The position numbers and the translations under genes were made by a program. 44,016 bases of DNA. Origin: Bacillota bacterium. GTDB lineage: Bacteria > Bacillota > Clostridia > Christensenellales > Pumilibacteraceae. The stretch lies in NCBI GenBank assembly GCA_009779975.1, contig WRAY01000019.1:1-44016 (forward strand), in the 5' to 3' direction. Positions 24,364 to 33,200 of the stretch are shown piece after piece. The notes beneath the pieces were generated by a model. That model did not search any database and was not told where the DNA came from. It worked only from the letters and a program-made list of their open reading frames with translations. Position 1 is the first letter of the stretch. Every line of letters begins with the position of its first letter.

Positions 24364-24519
24364 ATGAACTATATATGTGATGCGTGCGGTTATGTCTACA
24401 ACGAAACCGCAGGAGACCCTGACAATGGGATTGAACCCGGAACGAAATGGGAAAATGTTCCAAATGATTTTCTTTGCCCCTTGTGCGGTCTGGGAAAAGA
24501 ACATTTCTCACAAGAGTAA
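24364..24519 (+). CDS. Rubredoxin
   Basis: This 51-aa one-iron electron carrier has two CxxCG knuckles, Cys5/Cys8 (YICDACGYVYN) and Cys38/Cys41 (LCPLCGLGKEHF), and the usual GDPDNGIEPGTKWENVP core. It would donate electrons to the flavodiiron protein immediately upstream and to the superoxide reductase. The start is the ATG at 24364 after AAAAGGAGG; an in-frame ATG at 24334 lies in the hairpin and is rejected. Confidence 0.98.
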   Translation: MNYICDACGYVYNETAGDPDNGIEPGTKWENVPNDFLCPLCGLGKEHFSQE

Positions 24520-24539
24520 GAGCCTGTATGCATGGATTT

Positions 24540-24639
24540 TAATAGCGGATTTTTGCGTCATTTTCGCTGATTTTTCTTGTCGTAGTTGCTGCTGCGATTG
24601 TGTCAAAACCGCTCAAATGCCCAAAAAAATCCGCTATTA
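24540..24639. repeat. 100-bp element with 15-bp terminal inverted repeats between rubredoxin and ferritin
   Basis: TAATAGCGGATTTTT (24540-24554) and AAAAATCCGCTATTA (24625-24639) are exact reverse complements. A near copy of the right end, AAAAAAATCGCTATTAAA, lies upstream of the PTPS gene (about 20709), followed in both places by the GCGTAAC hairpin leader. It may be a long terminator-like hairpin or a dispersed element. Confidence 0.65.
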
Positions 24640-24721
24640 AACCAAGACTCTAAAATCAACTTTGAAACACACATGGTTACTTTTGAAAGAATTGTTTTTT
24701 TCAATAGACCTTGTGATAAAA

Positions 24722-24741
24722 GCGTAACCTACGCAAAGGAG
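24722..24741 (+). promoter_or_regulatory. Hairpin abutting the ferritin Shine-Dalgarno
   Basis: GCGTA-ACC-TACGC (24722-24734) followed directly by AAAGGAG (24735-24741). The preceding TTGTGATAAAA resembles the PTPS leader (TTGTGACAAAA). Confidence 0.65.
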
Positions 24742-24747
24742 AAAAAA

Positions 24748-25266
24748 ATGTTAAGTAAAAATCTTATTAAAGTGTTGAGTGACCAAATAAATGCTGAGTA
24801 TTATTCGGCTTATTTATATCTTTCAATGTCAACATGGGCTGACAAAGAAGGGCTGAAGGGAACGGCAAAATGGCTGTTCGCTCAAGCGCAAGAAGAAATG
24901 GCGCATGGAACACGAATTTATCAATATGTCTTAGAAAGAGGGGAATCTCCGACTTTTGGAATTATTGAAAAACCAATGACATCATTTTTAAGCATTCAAG
25001 ACATATTTATCAAAACGCTTGAGCATGAACAAAAAGTAACAAAAATGATAAACGAAATTGCAACCGTTGCAATGAAAGAAAATGATCATGCGTGCTATCA
25101 ATTTTTGATGTGGTTTGTCAATGAACAGGTTGAAGAAGAGGCATCCGCATCGGATATCTTGGACAAACTTAAACTAATAGGAGACAACAAAAGTATGCTC
25201 TTGACTTTAGACAATGAGTTAGGGACAAGGGTTTTTGTCAATCCGTTTGCTAATTTAGTTAACTAA
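24748..25266 (+). CDS. ftnA: Non-haem ferritin
   Basis: This iron-storage protein is 172 aa, typical for prokaryotic FtnA. The ferroxidase residues are visible: Glu17 (NAEYYSAYLY), Glu50 and His53 (QEEMAHGTRIY), Glu92 or Glu94 (TLEHEQKV), and Gln127 (FVNEQVEEE). Removing free iron limits Fenton chemistry, which fits the surrounding peroxide and superoxide genes. The frame is open upstream, but the ATG at 24748 has AAAGGAG six bases before it and begins at the family's start. Confidence 0.96.
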   Translation: MLSKNLIKVLSDQINAEYYSAYLYLSMSTWADKEGLKGTAKWLFAQAQEEMAHGTRIYQYVLERGESPTFGIIEKPMTSFLSIQDIFIKTLEHEQKVTKMINEIATVAMKENDHACYQFLMWFVNEQVEEEASASDILDKLKLIGDNKSMLLTLDNELGTRVFVNPFANLVN

Positions 25267-25278
25267 TCAATTTGCAAA

Positions 25279-25298
25279 GCGTCATGGATGCAGAGGAG
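25279..25298 (+). promoter_or_regulatory. Hairpin abutting the Shine-Dalgarno of the AhpF-like reductase
   Basis: GCGTC-ATG-GATGC (25279-25291) pairs fully with one G-U and is followed directly by AGAGGAG (25292-25298). Confidence 0.55.
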
Positions 25299-25310
25299 TA
25301 ATTGATAAAT

Positions 25311-26960
25311 ATGAAACAAAATAATATATATGATTTGATAATAATCGGTGCAGGTCCTGCGGGACTTAGTGCGGCGCTATATGCCGGAAGAGCATCTTTA
25401 AGGACGCTTGTTCTTGAAAGAGGTGACATTGGCGGGCAAATAAAAATTACTGAAGAAGTTGTTAACTACCCGGGAATAATAACAACAAGCGGACATGACC
25501 TTGTTCAAACAATGAAAAAGCAAGCAGTCAATTTTGGGGTTGAGTTTAAAACAGACGAGATAAGAGAGGCTGACCTTGAAGATGACATCAAAACACTAAT
25601 ATGTGTGAGCGGAAAAAAATACAATTCTGTTGCTGTCATAATCGCAACCGGTGCAAAACCGAGAAAACTTGGTTTTGAGGGTGAGGATGAGTTTGCCGGG
25701 CGCGGAATAGCGTATTGCGCAACTTGTGACGGACATTTTTTCAAAGGAAAAGATATTTTTGTCATAGGCGCCGGCTTTGCGGCAGCGGAAGAAGCAATAT
25801 ATTTGACACGATTTGCGAAAAAAGTGACCATTATTGCAAGAGAGCCAAAGTTTACTTGCTCTAAAACAATTGCCGACAAAGTCCTTGCAAATCCGAAAAT
25901 TGAAGTTAGATTCAACACTGAAATTGTCTATGCAAAAGGAGACAAAGTTCTCAAAGAGGCGAAATTTGTTTCAAGGAAAACAAAAGAAGAATTTATCTAT
26001 AAAGCAAGTGATGAAGACAAAACTTTTGGAATTTTCATCTTTGTTGGCTATGAACCGACAAACGAAGCAGGAAAAGGAAAAGTTGAAACTGATAACAACG
26101 GATATATTTTGACTGACGAAGAAATGCAAACGAATATTAAAGGGGTTTATGCGGCAGGAGATATTCGCCCAAAAAGACTAAGACAACTTGTGACGGCAAC
26201 AGCGGACGGTGCAATTGCGGCAACAGCGGCGGAAAAATATATTGAAGAGACTTTGCCTCACTTGCCGCTGGAAAGAGATGCGGTAAGAGTGAGTGCCGGC
26301 GCCGCTGCAACAGAAAATAAAGATGAAAAAATATTTGACGAGGGAACAACAGAGCAAATTGAATATGTTTTCGGATTGCTTGAAAAGAAGATAAAAATTA
26401 TCGCTGTTTTGGATGATGGTGAATTGTCAAGAGAAATAAAACAGTTTCTTGATGAATTTGCTCAAATTGCAAAAAATAAAGTTGACATCAAAGTTTTGCA
26501 AAAGGGAAAAGACAAAGAAATTGAGAAGAAACTAAATGGCGTCAATATTCCTGCGATTGCTCTTTTTGACAACGAAGAAAATTTTTCAAGAGTAAGTTTT
26601 TGCGGAGTGCCGATAGGTCATGAGTTGGAAAGTTTCATTTTAGCACTCTACAACTTAGCAGGACCCGGTCAAAAAATCAGCGAAGATTTAAAAGACAGAA
26701 TTAAAAACTTTAAAGGTAAACTGGACTTAAAAATTGGAATTTCTCTCAACTGCACTCTGTGTCCCGAAACTGTTCAATCGGCAGTAAGGATTGCATTGTT
26801 AAATGAAAATGTGACTGCAAGTATGATGGACCTTGCTCATTTTGCGGACATTCGTGAAAAACACAACATAATGTCTGTCCCTGCATTGATAGTGAATAAC
26901 GAAGAGGTCATCTTTGGCAAAAAAGGACTGGAAGAGTTGGTTGATTTGCTGAAAATATAG
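25311..26960 (+). CDS. Thioredoxin reductase with C-terminal AhpF-type tandem thioredoxin folds (permuted AhpF)
   Basis: A flavoprotein disulfide reductase of 549 aa. Residues 1-320 are a thioredoxin reductase: FAD motif IIGAGPAGLSAALYAGRA, redox CATCDG (Cys136/Cys139), and NADPH motif VIGAGFAAAEEA. Residues ~350-549 resemble the N-terminal domain of AhpF: a first fold without a CxxC (IIAVLDDGELSREIKQFL; FCGVPIGHELESFILAL) and a second with CTLC (Cys481/Cys484) plus SVPALIVNNE. In AhpF this pair is at the N-terminus; here the order is reversed. It is the best candidate electron donor for AhpC. The ATG at 25311 is preferred; an in-frame TTG at 25302 lies too close to the Shine-Dalgarno. Confidence 0.92.
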   Translation: MKQNNIYDLIIIGAGPAGLSAALYAGRASLRTLVLERGDIGGQIKITEEVVNYPGIITTSGHDLVQTMKKQAVNFGVEFKTDEIREADLEDDIKTLICVSGKKYNSVAVIIATGAKPRKLGFEGEDEFAGRGIAYCATCDGHFFKGKDIFVIGAGFAAAEEAIYLTRFAKKVTIIAREPKFTCSKTIADKVLANPKIEVRFNTEIVYAKGDKVLKEAKFVSRKTKEEFIYKASDEDKTFGIFIFVGYEPTNEAGKGKVETDNNGYILTDEEMQTNIKGVYAAGDIRPKRLRQLVTATADGAIAATAAEKYIEETLPHLPLERDAVRVSAGAAATENKDEKIFDEGTTEQIEYVFGLLEKKIKIIAVLDDGELSREIKQFLDEFAQIAKNKVDIKVLQKGKDKEIEKKLNGVNIPAIALFDNEENFSRVSFCGVPIGHELESFILALYNLAGPGQKISEDLKDRIKNFKGKLDLKIGISLNCTLCPETVQSAVRIALLNENVTASMMDLAHFADIREKHNIMSVPALIVNNEEVIFGKKGLEELVDLLKI

Positions 26961-26972
26961 AAAAAACATTAA

Positions 26973-27001
26973 TTAACAAAAACATGCCTTATGCATATAT
27001 A
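26973..27001 (+). promoter_or_regulatory. Promoter for galU, predicted leaderless
   Basis: TTAACA 26973-26978, 17-bp spacer, TATATA 26996-27001, then six bases to the ATG at 27008. There is no Shine-Dalgarno. Confidence 0.5.
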
Positions 27002-27007
27002 TAGAGC

Positions 27008-27892
27008 ATGAGAAAAATATCAAAAGCGGTTGTTGCGTGCGGTGGCTACGGAACAAGATTTTTGCCGATAACAAAGGCAGTTCCAAAAGAAATGCTGCCA
27101 ATTGTGGATAAGCCGACAGTTGCCTATATTGTCGACGAAATGATAGACAGCGGAATAAAAGACATTCTCATCATTTTAGGGAACGGAAAAGAATCAATCA
27201 GAAAATACTTCTCAAAAAGACTTGACTTAGAGAAATTTTTATTAGATAATAAAAACAAGGAAGCCTTGAATTTGATTCAAGGCATTTCAAGGAATGCAAA
27301 TATTTCGTTTGTTATTCAAGAAAGACCGAATGGCAGTGCCGATGCGGTCTATCATGCAAAAAGATTTACTCAAAACGAGCCGTTTGTTTTGGCATGGGGC
27401 GATGATTTAATTTTTTCATATGCTCCAATCGCTAGACAACTGATTGAGACTTATGATATACTGCAAACAAGCATCCTCGGAGTGCAAGAATTTTTAGGCA
27501 GCGACATAACAAAGTATGGTGTTATTAACCCTGTTTTAAATGCTGAAAATATGCCAAAGCGGACACACAAAGTCAAAGAGATTGTCGAAAAACCGCCGCT
27601 TGAATCCCTTCCGTCACGCTTTGCCGCACTGGGCCGCTACATACTAACCCCCGACATCTATCAAGCAATAGAGCGTCTGAAACCTGCAAAAAACGGCGAA
27701 TACCAACTAACCGACGCCATAAACCACTTGGCAAACGAAGGCAAAATGCATGCCTATGAATTCACAGGACAACGCTATGATTTGGGTGACAAATTCGGCT
27801 TCCTAAAAGCAAATATTGAATTTGCACTAAGAAACAACGAACTTCAAGACAAAACAAAAGACTACTTAAAACATATTTCAAAAATAATTTAA
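27008..27892 (+). CDS. galU: UTP--glucose-1-phosphate uridylyltransferase
   Basis: It makes UDP-glucose for cell-envelope glycans. The 294 aa match GalU. The nucleotide-binding motif is ACGGYGTRFLPITKAVPKEM (normally AAGxGTRxLPxTK), with DKPTVAYIVDEM next, VLAWGDDLIF as the metal Asp region, and VEKPPLESLPSRFAALGRYI near the sugar site. It is not the RmlA type, judging by the FLPITKAVPKEMLP wording. The start codon sits at the predicted transcription start. A coiled-coil lipoprotein gene follows 32 bp later and has no promoter of its own that I can see, so read-through is likely. Confidence 0.95.
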   Translation: MRKISKAVVACGGYGTRFLPITKAVPKEMLPIVDKPTVAYIVDEMIDSGIKDILIILGNGKESIRKYFSKRLDLEKFLLDNKNKEALNLIQGISRNANISFVIQERPNGSADAVYHAKRFTQNEPFVLAWGDDLIFSYAPIARQLIETYDILQTSILGVQEFLGSDITKYGVINPVLNAENMPKRTHKVKEIVEKPPLESLPSRFAALGRYILTPDIYQAIERLKPAKNGEYQLTDAINHLANEGKMHAYEFTGQRYDLGDKFGFLKANIEFALRNNELQDKTKDYLKHISKII

Positions 27893-27924
27893 AATAAAAA
27901 TATCACAAAAGAAGGAGATATTTT

Positions 27925-28806
27925 ATGTTCAAGAAAATGATGATAATGGGATTGGCATTTGTTATGTTGTTTCCTTTGATGGGGTTCGTTGGCTGTGACA
28001 GCGGGACTGATTATGAATTGCTCGGACGGATTGAGGCGTTGGAGCGAGAGACGGAAGAGTTGAGAAAAGAAGCCGAGAGGGAGGCTGAAAGAGTTTCCGG
28101 ATTGGAGGCTGAAATTGAAACATTGAATAAACAGGTTGAAAACTTGACAGGGCAGTTATACTCTCTGACAGGGCAACTAAACAAGTTGGTTGGTCTTTTG
28201 GGCGAGCAAGCGGAGATTGTTTTGTCGCTTGGTGAAACGATTGAGGAGTTAGAGGGAACAATTTCTTCATTAAACCGACAGATTGAAATATTAAAAAGAG
28301 AGTTGTGGGGGATTGTTCCTTTTTGGCGATTTTTTCCGGGGTGGGAGCGTGACGAAAAATATCATAATAGTTTGTCTATAATAAGTGGCTTTTTATGGTA
28401 TCTACAAAGACCTTTGACAGTACTTATAAGGTCAACGGATGAATTGATACAATTATTTGCTGAGAGCAATATTTATCTTTTTGATGAGAATAGTCCGCAT
28501 TATAACAATATTTCTTTTAGTTTGATTCGTGAATTTTTTAATGATGAATTTTTCTCAGAGTATATGTTTTTATGGCATTTATCGCATTGTGAAAGGGGTC
28601 GACAAGGGAATTATATTGCATTTAATGCAACTATAAAAGACGAAGTTATAATATTACATTGTAGATTCTTTTTTAATTCACCTAATATAATAAGTGACGC
28701 TCTACGAATGAATTTCTATACTTTTAGACAAGAAGATGTTGTTAATATCACTTCTGTTCAATTTAATGATTATGATCAATTTGGCAATCCTAGAATTTTA
28801 ATATAA
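27925..28806 (+). CDS. Coiled-coil surface lipoprotein, copy 1
   Basis: The 293 aa begin with a lipoprotein signal (hydrophobic core GLAFVMLFPLMGF, lipobox-like FVGC). Then comes a long coiled coil (about residues 30-125) rich in Leu/Glu heptads with the near-repeat LTGQLYSLTGQLNKL. A ~165-residue C-terminal domain of unknown family starts at GIVPFWRFFPGW and contains FNDEFFSEYMFLWH and AFNATIKDEV. Copy 2 (29272) is almost identical through the coiled coil but diverges after it. Each copy is followed by a gene for a secreted protein with the same N-terminus. It likely anchors or presents that partner at the cell surface; no known family is recognised. Confidence 0.85.
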   Translation: MFKKMMIMGLAFVMLFPLMGFVGCDSGTDYELLGRIEALERETEELRKEAEREAERVSGLEAEIETLNKQVENLTGQLYSLTGQLNKLVGLLGEQAEIVLSLGETIEELEGTISSLNRQIEILKRELWGIVPFWRFFPGWERDEKYHNSLSIISGFLWYLQRPLTVLIRSTDELIQLFAESNIYLFDENSPHYNNISFSLIREFFNDEFFSEYMFLWHLSHCERGRQGNYIAFNATIKDEVIILHCRFFFNSPNIISDALRMNFYTFRQEDVVNITSVQFNDYDQFGNPRILI

Positions 28807-28821
28807 AAAAGGAGATACAAC

Positions 28822-29184
28822 ATGAACACCACAAAAAGCAAAAGAAAAAATACTTTATCTATTTTTATTACTATCCTTTCGGTTATCTCCACCATTGCAC
28901 TACTTATCACTTTTAATTCAACTAGTGCAGAAAACTCTGTTGGAGAAGAATATGACGCACCATTGTTGCCATTTATTCACACTGCATCAATCAATGAATG
29001 GGTCAGAGATGACAGAGTTGAAATAATCCTAAGACATAGATACAGTCAAATAACAGAAATTGATTTAGATGTTTTTAACCAAGCAACTAATGAAAGATTT
29101 GAGTCAATAACGGATTTAAGAAATGTTCGCAAAATATCTAACGGCGTATTAACTCTTCGTCCGACTTTTAACGAGGAAAAGTGA
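28822..29184 (+). CDS. Small secreted protein, truncated paralogue of the N-terminus of the 1707-aa protein
   Basis: The 120 aa have a signal peptide (hydrophobic IFITILSVISTIALLITF, likely cut after NSTSA). A ~75-residue region follows that is clearly homologous to residues 40-115 of the large protein: DAPLLPFIHTASI, DDRVEIILRHRYSQITEI, VFNQATNERFESI and SNGVLTLRP. Similarity stops abruptly at LTLRP and a stop comes six codons later (TFNEEK). It is probably the remnant of a deleted second large gene, though it keeps a good AAAAGGAGATAC site and signal peptide and could be a functional small protein. Confidence 0.7.
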   Translation: MNTTKSKRKNTLSIFITILSVISTIALLITFNSTSAENSVGEEYDAPLLPFIHTASINEWVRDDRVEIILRHRYSQITEIDLDVFNQATNERFESITDLRNVRKISNGVLTLRPTFNEEK

Positions 29185-29206
29185 TAAAATAGTTAACTGA
29201 TTTTAG

Positions 29207-29235
29207 TTGACTTATTTTTATAGTTAACATATAAT
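29207..29235 (+). promoter_or_regulatory. Promoter of the second surface cassette, with two ATAGTTAAC boxes
   Basis: TTGACT 29207-29212, 17-bp spacer, TATAAT 29230-29235. ATAGTTAAC occurs at 29189-29197 and 29220-29228, 31 bp apart (about three helical turns), one upstream of the -35 and one inside the spacer. A third copy lies at 5138-5146. Confidence 0.75.
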
Positions 29236-29271
29236 TTAATATATAGAAAAAATCTAAGAGGTGAAAATCTT

Positions 29272-30198
29272 ATGAAAACAATAAAGAAAATGATGATAAT
29301 GGGATTGGCATTTGTTATGTTGTTTCCTTTGATGGGTTTCGTTGGCTGTGACGGCGGGACTGATTATGAATTGCTCGGGCGGATTGAGGCGTTGGAGCGA
29401 GAGATGGAAGAGTTGAGAAAGGAAGCCGAGAGAGAGGCTGAAAGGGTTTCCGGATTGGAGACTGAAATTGAGGTGTTGAATAAACAGGTTGAAAACTTGA
29501 CAGGGCAGTTATACGCTTTGACAGGGCAACTGAACAAGTTGGCTGGTCTTTTGGGAGAGCAAGCGGAGATTGTTTTGTTGCTTGGTGAAACGATTGAGGA
29601 GTTGAAGGGAACAATTTCTTCATTAAACCGACAGATTGAAATACTAAAAAGAGAGTTGTGGGGGGTTATTCCTTTTTGGTTTCTTTTTCCGGGGTGGGAA
29701 GAGTATTTTTGGGAAGAATATTTTGCTGGTAGACTTAGAGGGTTTGCCCCTGAAACGGTGCGTGAAAGGGCACGAATAAGTCAAATTTTAACAGATTCAT
29801 TTTTTCGGCGGATTTTGCCTCAATTTGATCCACAAGATCCGAAATCTATAACAGTGTTTATAAGGTCAATGGAAGAATTGAAGCAATTTTTTGATGGAAG
29901 TCCTGTTTTTAATGAAAAGAGTTTGCATTACAACTTAATATATTATAGAGTGATTCGTGAGAATTTTAATGATGAGTTTTTTTCAGAGTATATGTTTTTG
30001 GTTCATATGCATCATATTCCAACAGCAATTGGCTTATTTTACCAAGCATTTAATGCAACAATTGAAGATGAAGTTTTAACTCTATATTGTAATCAATACT
30101 ATTATGGTGGACCAATATGGACTTACAAGCCACGACTTCATCTCTACACATTTAGACAAGATGATGTTAAAAATATCACTACTGTTCAATTAGCATAA
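29272..30198 (+). CDS. Coiled-coil surface lipoprotein, copy 2
   Basis: The 308 aa have the same plan as copy 1: lipoprotein signal with GFVGCDGG, a Leu/Glu-rich coiled coil to about residue 130 with LTGQLYALTGQLNKL, and a C-terminal domain starting GVIPFWFLFPGW. The C-terminal half shares NDEFFSEYMFL, FNATIEDEV and YTFRQDD with copy 1, but is longer by an insertion (about 150-190) and otherwise diverged. The near-identity of the first ~380 bp against the divergent remainder suggests gene conversion or strong constraint on the anchor/coil. It has its own promoter and lies 15 bp before the large protease-like gene, which shares the transcript. Confidence 0.85.
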   Translation: MKTIKKMMIMGLAFVMLFPLMGFVGCDGGTDYELLGRIEALEREMEELRKEAEREAERVSGLETEIEVLNKQVENLTGQLYALTGQLNKLAGLLGEQAEIVLLLGETIEELKGTISSLNRQIEILKRELWGVIPFWFLFPGWEEYFWEEYFAGRLRGFAPETVRERARISQILTDSFFRRILPQFDPQDPKSITVFIRSMEELKQFFDGSPVFNEKSLHYNLIYYRVIRENFNDEFFSEYMFLVHMHHIPTAIGLFYQAFNATIEDEVLTLYCNQYYYGGPIWTYKPRLHLYTFRQDDVKNITTVQLA

Positions 30199-30213
30199 AA
30201 AAGGAGATACATT

Positions 30214-33200
30214 ATGAACACAACAAAAAGCAAAAGAAAAATTACTTTAATCACTTTCACTATTTTTTTCACAATCATATCCATCATTGCATTGCTTGTT
30301 AGCATGAATTCGACCAGAGCAGAAAATTTAGCAGGGGAGCATTACGATACTCCTCTTTTACCATTTATTCGCACTGCGTCAATCACTGAAATTTTCAAAG
30401 ATGACAGGGTTGAAATAATCCTAAGACACAGGTATAGCCAAATAACAGAGATTAATTTGAATGTTTTCAATCAAGCGGTTGGCGAGAGATTTGAATCAAT
30501 AATGGACATGAGAAATGTTGCTGTTAGGTCTAACACTGCATTAACTCTTCGTCCAAGAAGACACCAATTGCTGTCACTGCAACTAAAAGAGCCTTGCAAA
30601 CAGAATGTTCTTGACGCAATAGTTGAACTTAAACAAATGGACAAGGTTCTTCTTGCTCAAACGATAGATCTTGAAGGCATTATTGGTTTTTCAGTATCAA
30701 ACGACACACATGAACAATGGGGATTGAGAGAGCCAATTTTGCGTGATGTTGGCGGTCAGTTGATGTTAGACAGAACAGGAATTGGAGTTGAAGGTGCATG
30801 GAACATAACAAGAGGAAGCCAAGATGTTCTAGTTGGCGTTATGGAGATGGTGCCGATTGATGGAAGTCATCCTGATTTAGAAGGAAGAGTGATATGTGCT
30901 TTTGAGCCTTTTGTTGACAATCTAGACCAAAGACACGCAACTCATGTTGCGGGAATTATCGGAGCAATTGCAAACAATAACATGGGAATTGACGGTGTTG
31001 CTCAAGTTTCCTTAGTTTCTTTAAACGGAAGGCCGCAATATTTTGTTCAAAGTTTAGCATTAGCAGAAGACATGGGAATAAGAATTATCAATGCAAGCAT
31101 AGGTTTTGTAGTGCCATTTCGTATTCTTCCTCCCAATCCTTTGCACTATGCTGCAATAGCAGATTTTGACGGAATAATAGTTGCAGCCGCTGGAAATTAC
31201 GGACGCAATATAGATGCGGATAATGAACGGGGGGTTACTAGACCTTTTCCTGCGGCATTTAGTTCACCCAACAAAAGTTTTCCATATTTTGAACCTTTGT
31301 TAAATGTTATATCGATTGGTTCTCTAAGAATAAGTACACATCACGAATGGGGGCATGTATGTTATGATTCTAACTATGGCGAAGAGTCTGTTCAGATATT
31401 TGCTCCGGGAAGAAACATAATCAGCACAGTTCCTAAACATAGGTGTGAAAACGCTTTTCAAGTTATGCGTGACGGTGAAGTAAGATGGAGTTGTGAATGG
31501 AATGTTGCTTTTGTGGACTATGAAACTCAAACAATTTCTGAATATGCCCGTACCCCTATTGGAGTGAGACATATATCAAACGGTTATCATGAAAAGATAG
31601 GCACATCAATGGCGGCTCCTCATGTTTCGGGTGTTGCGGCTTTGATGCTGACGGTTAATTCAACTTTAAGCGGAGAACAACTAAGAGAAGCACTCATTGC
31701 AACTAGTGACAATTTTACTGTTTTTAATCAGCGTCCTGGCGACAATGACCCGCTTTATTACATAGGAAGAAGCCTTAACGCATATCGGGCAGTAGAGAGT
31801 GTTAATCCATTTGTCACCAACATCATTTGCGATGGCACAATCGAGATAACAGGACTAAACCGTCAACTTTCCGGAAATCTTGTTATTCCTGACAAACTTT
31901 TCGGAAGATATGTCACAAATTTGGGGGATAACATATTTGTCGGGCAAGGCGGATTGAGGAGCGTGACAATTCCAAAAGGAATGACGACTATTCAAAATCA
32001 CTTGTTTTCTTCTTCGAATTTTCACAGCAGAATTCCGAACCTTGAAAGGATTGTGGTTCATGAAGGAGTTGTTCAAATCGGCAATTGGGGCTTTCGAAAC
32101 AAACCGAATTTGACTATTCATGCTGCTTCACAACAGCAAACAAACAACTGGGGCACATTCTCTCAATGGAATCCCGACGGAGTGCCGATAGTTTTCACTG
32201 ACACAGGACAAGCATTGGTGAACGGCATGTGGTTTGAAAAATATGACGAAGGGGTGAAACTAATGGGAGGATTGCAGTCTTCGTTGCAATCGCTGCCTGA
32301 AACAGTTTCTTTGGCTTTTGGTGAAAGAAGAGCGGCATATAATGTGGTCGGAATAAACAGCGGTGTTTTTGCGGGAACTAATTTAACAAGTATTACTATG
32401 CATCGCAATATTCGATTTATTGGAGAGAATGCTTTTCAAAATGCAAGAAATTTGACATCTGTTGCGTTTGCTCCTGACAGCAGGCTGCAAACTATCGGAA
32501 GCGGCGCCTTTGAGGGAACTAATATAACTAGTATTGCAATTCCAAGGCGTGTTTCAACTATCGGCAGCAATGCTTTTCCTTTCGGAATGAACATAGTTTT
32601 GGAAGAGGGCAGAGAGAGTGTTCAAAGAGAATTGTTTCAGCATCAAAACGATTTTGTGAGCATCACTATTCCGAGCAGTGTTCAAAGCATTGACAACAAT
32701 GCGTTTGATAATATGCGGTATTTAGTGTCAATAGTTGCTGCCGGGAATGAGAGATATTTTTCTCAAGACGGTATTTTGTATCGATTGGGAACGGCAACTC
32801 AATTTGTCCATATTCCTGCAAGAATCAGCGGAAATATCCGTATTCCCGAAAGAGTCCATTCTATTTCGGAAAATGCTTTTGCAGGAACTGATATAACTGA
32901 AGTCACCATTCCGATGAGCGTCAGGATTATTGAAGACGGCGCATTTGAGAATGCAAGGAATTTGACAGTCGTTGTGATAATGCCGGAGAGTGAGTTGCAA
33001 ACAATCGGCGAGAAAGCGTTTTTTGGGACGAGTATAGAGAATATAATTATTCCGACTAGTATTTTGGACATTAACAGAGACATAGGAAGGGATGCTTTTC
33101 CATGGCAAACGACGGTTGAGTGGGTGGATAACTTTGTGTTTCAAGGGAACACATTTGTGAGATATTTAGAAAGAGGGGAAACTTCGTTTGTTGTGCCGAG

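Noticed and set aside
27962-29623. Two similar 102-codon frames antisense to the lipoprotein coiled coils (27962-28270 and 29315-29623)
   Set aside because: They resemble each other only because the sense genes are duplicated; no ribosome sites, and the composition is that of an antisense shadow.
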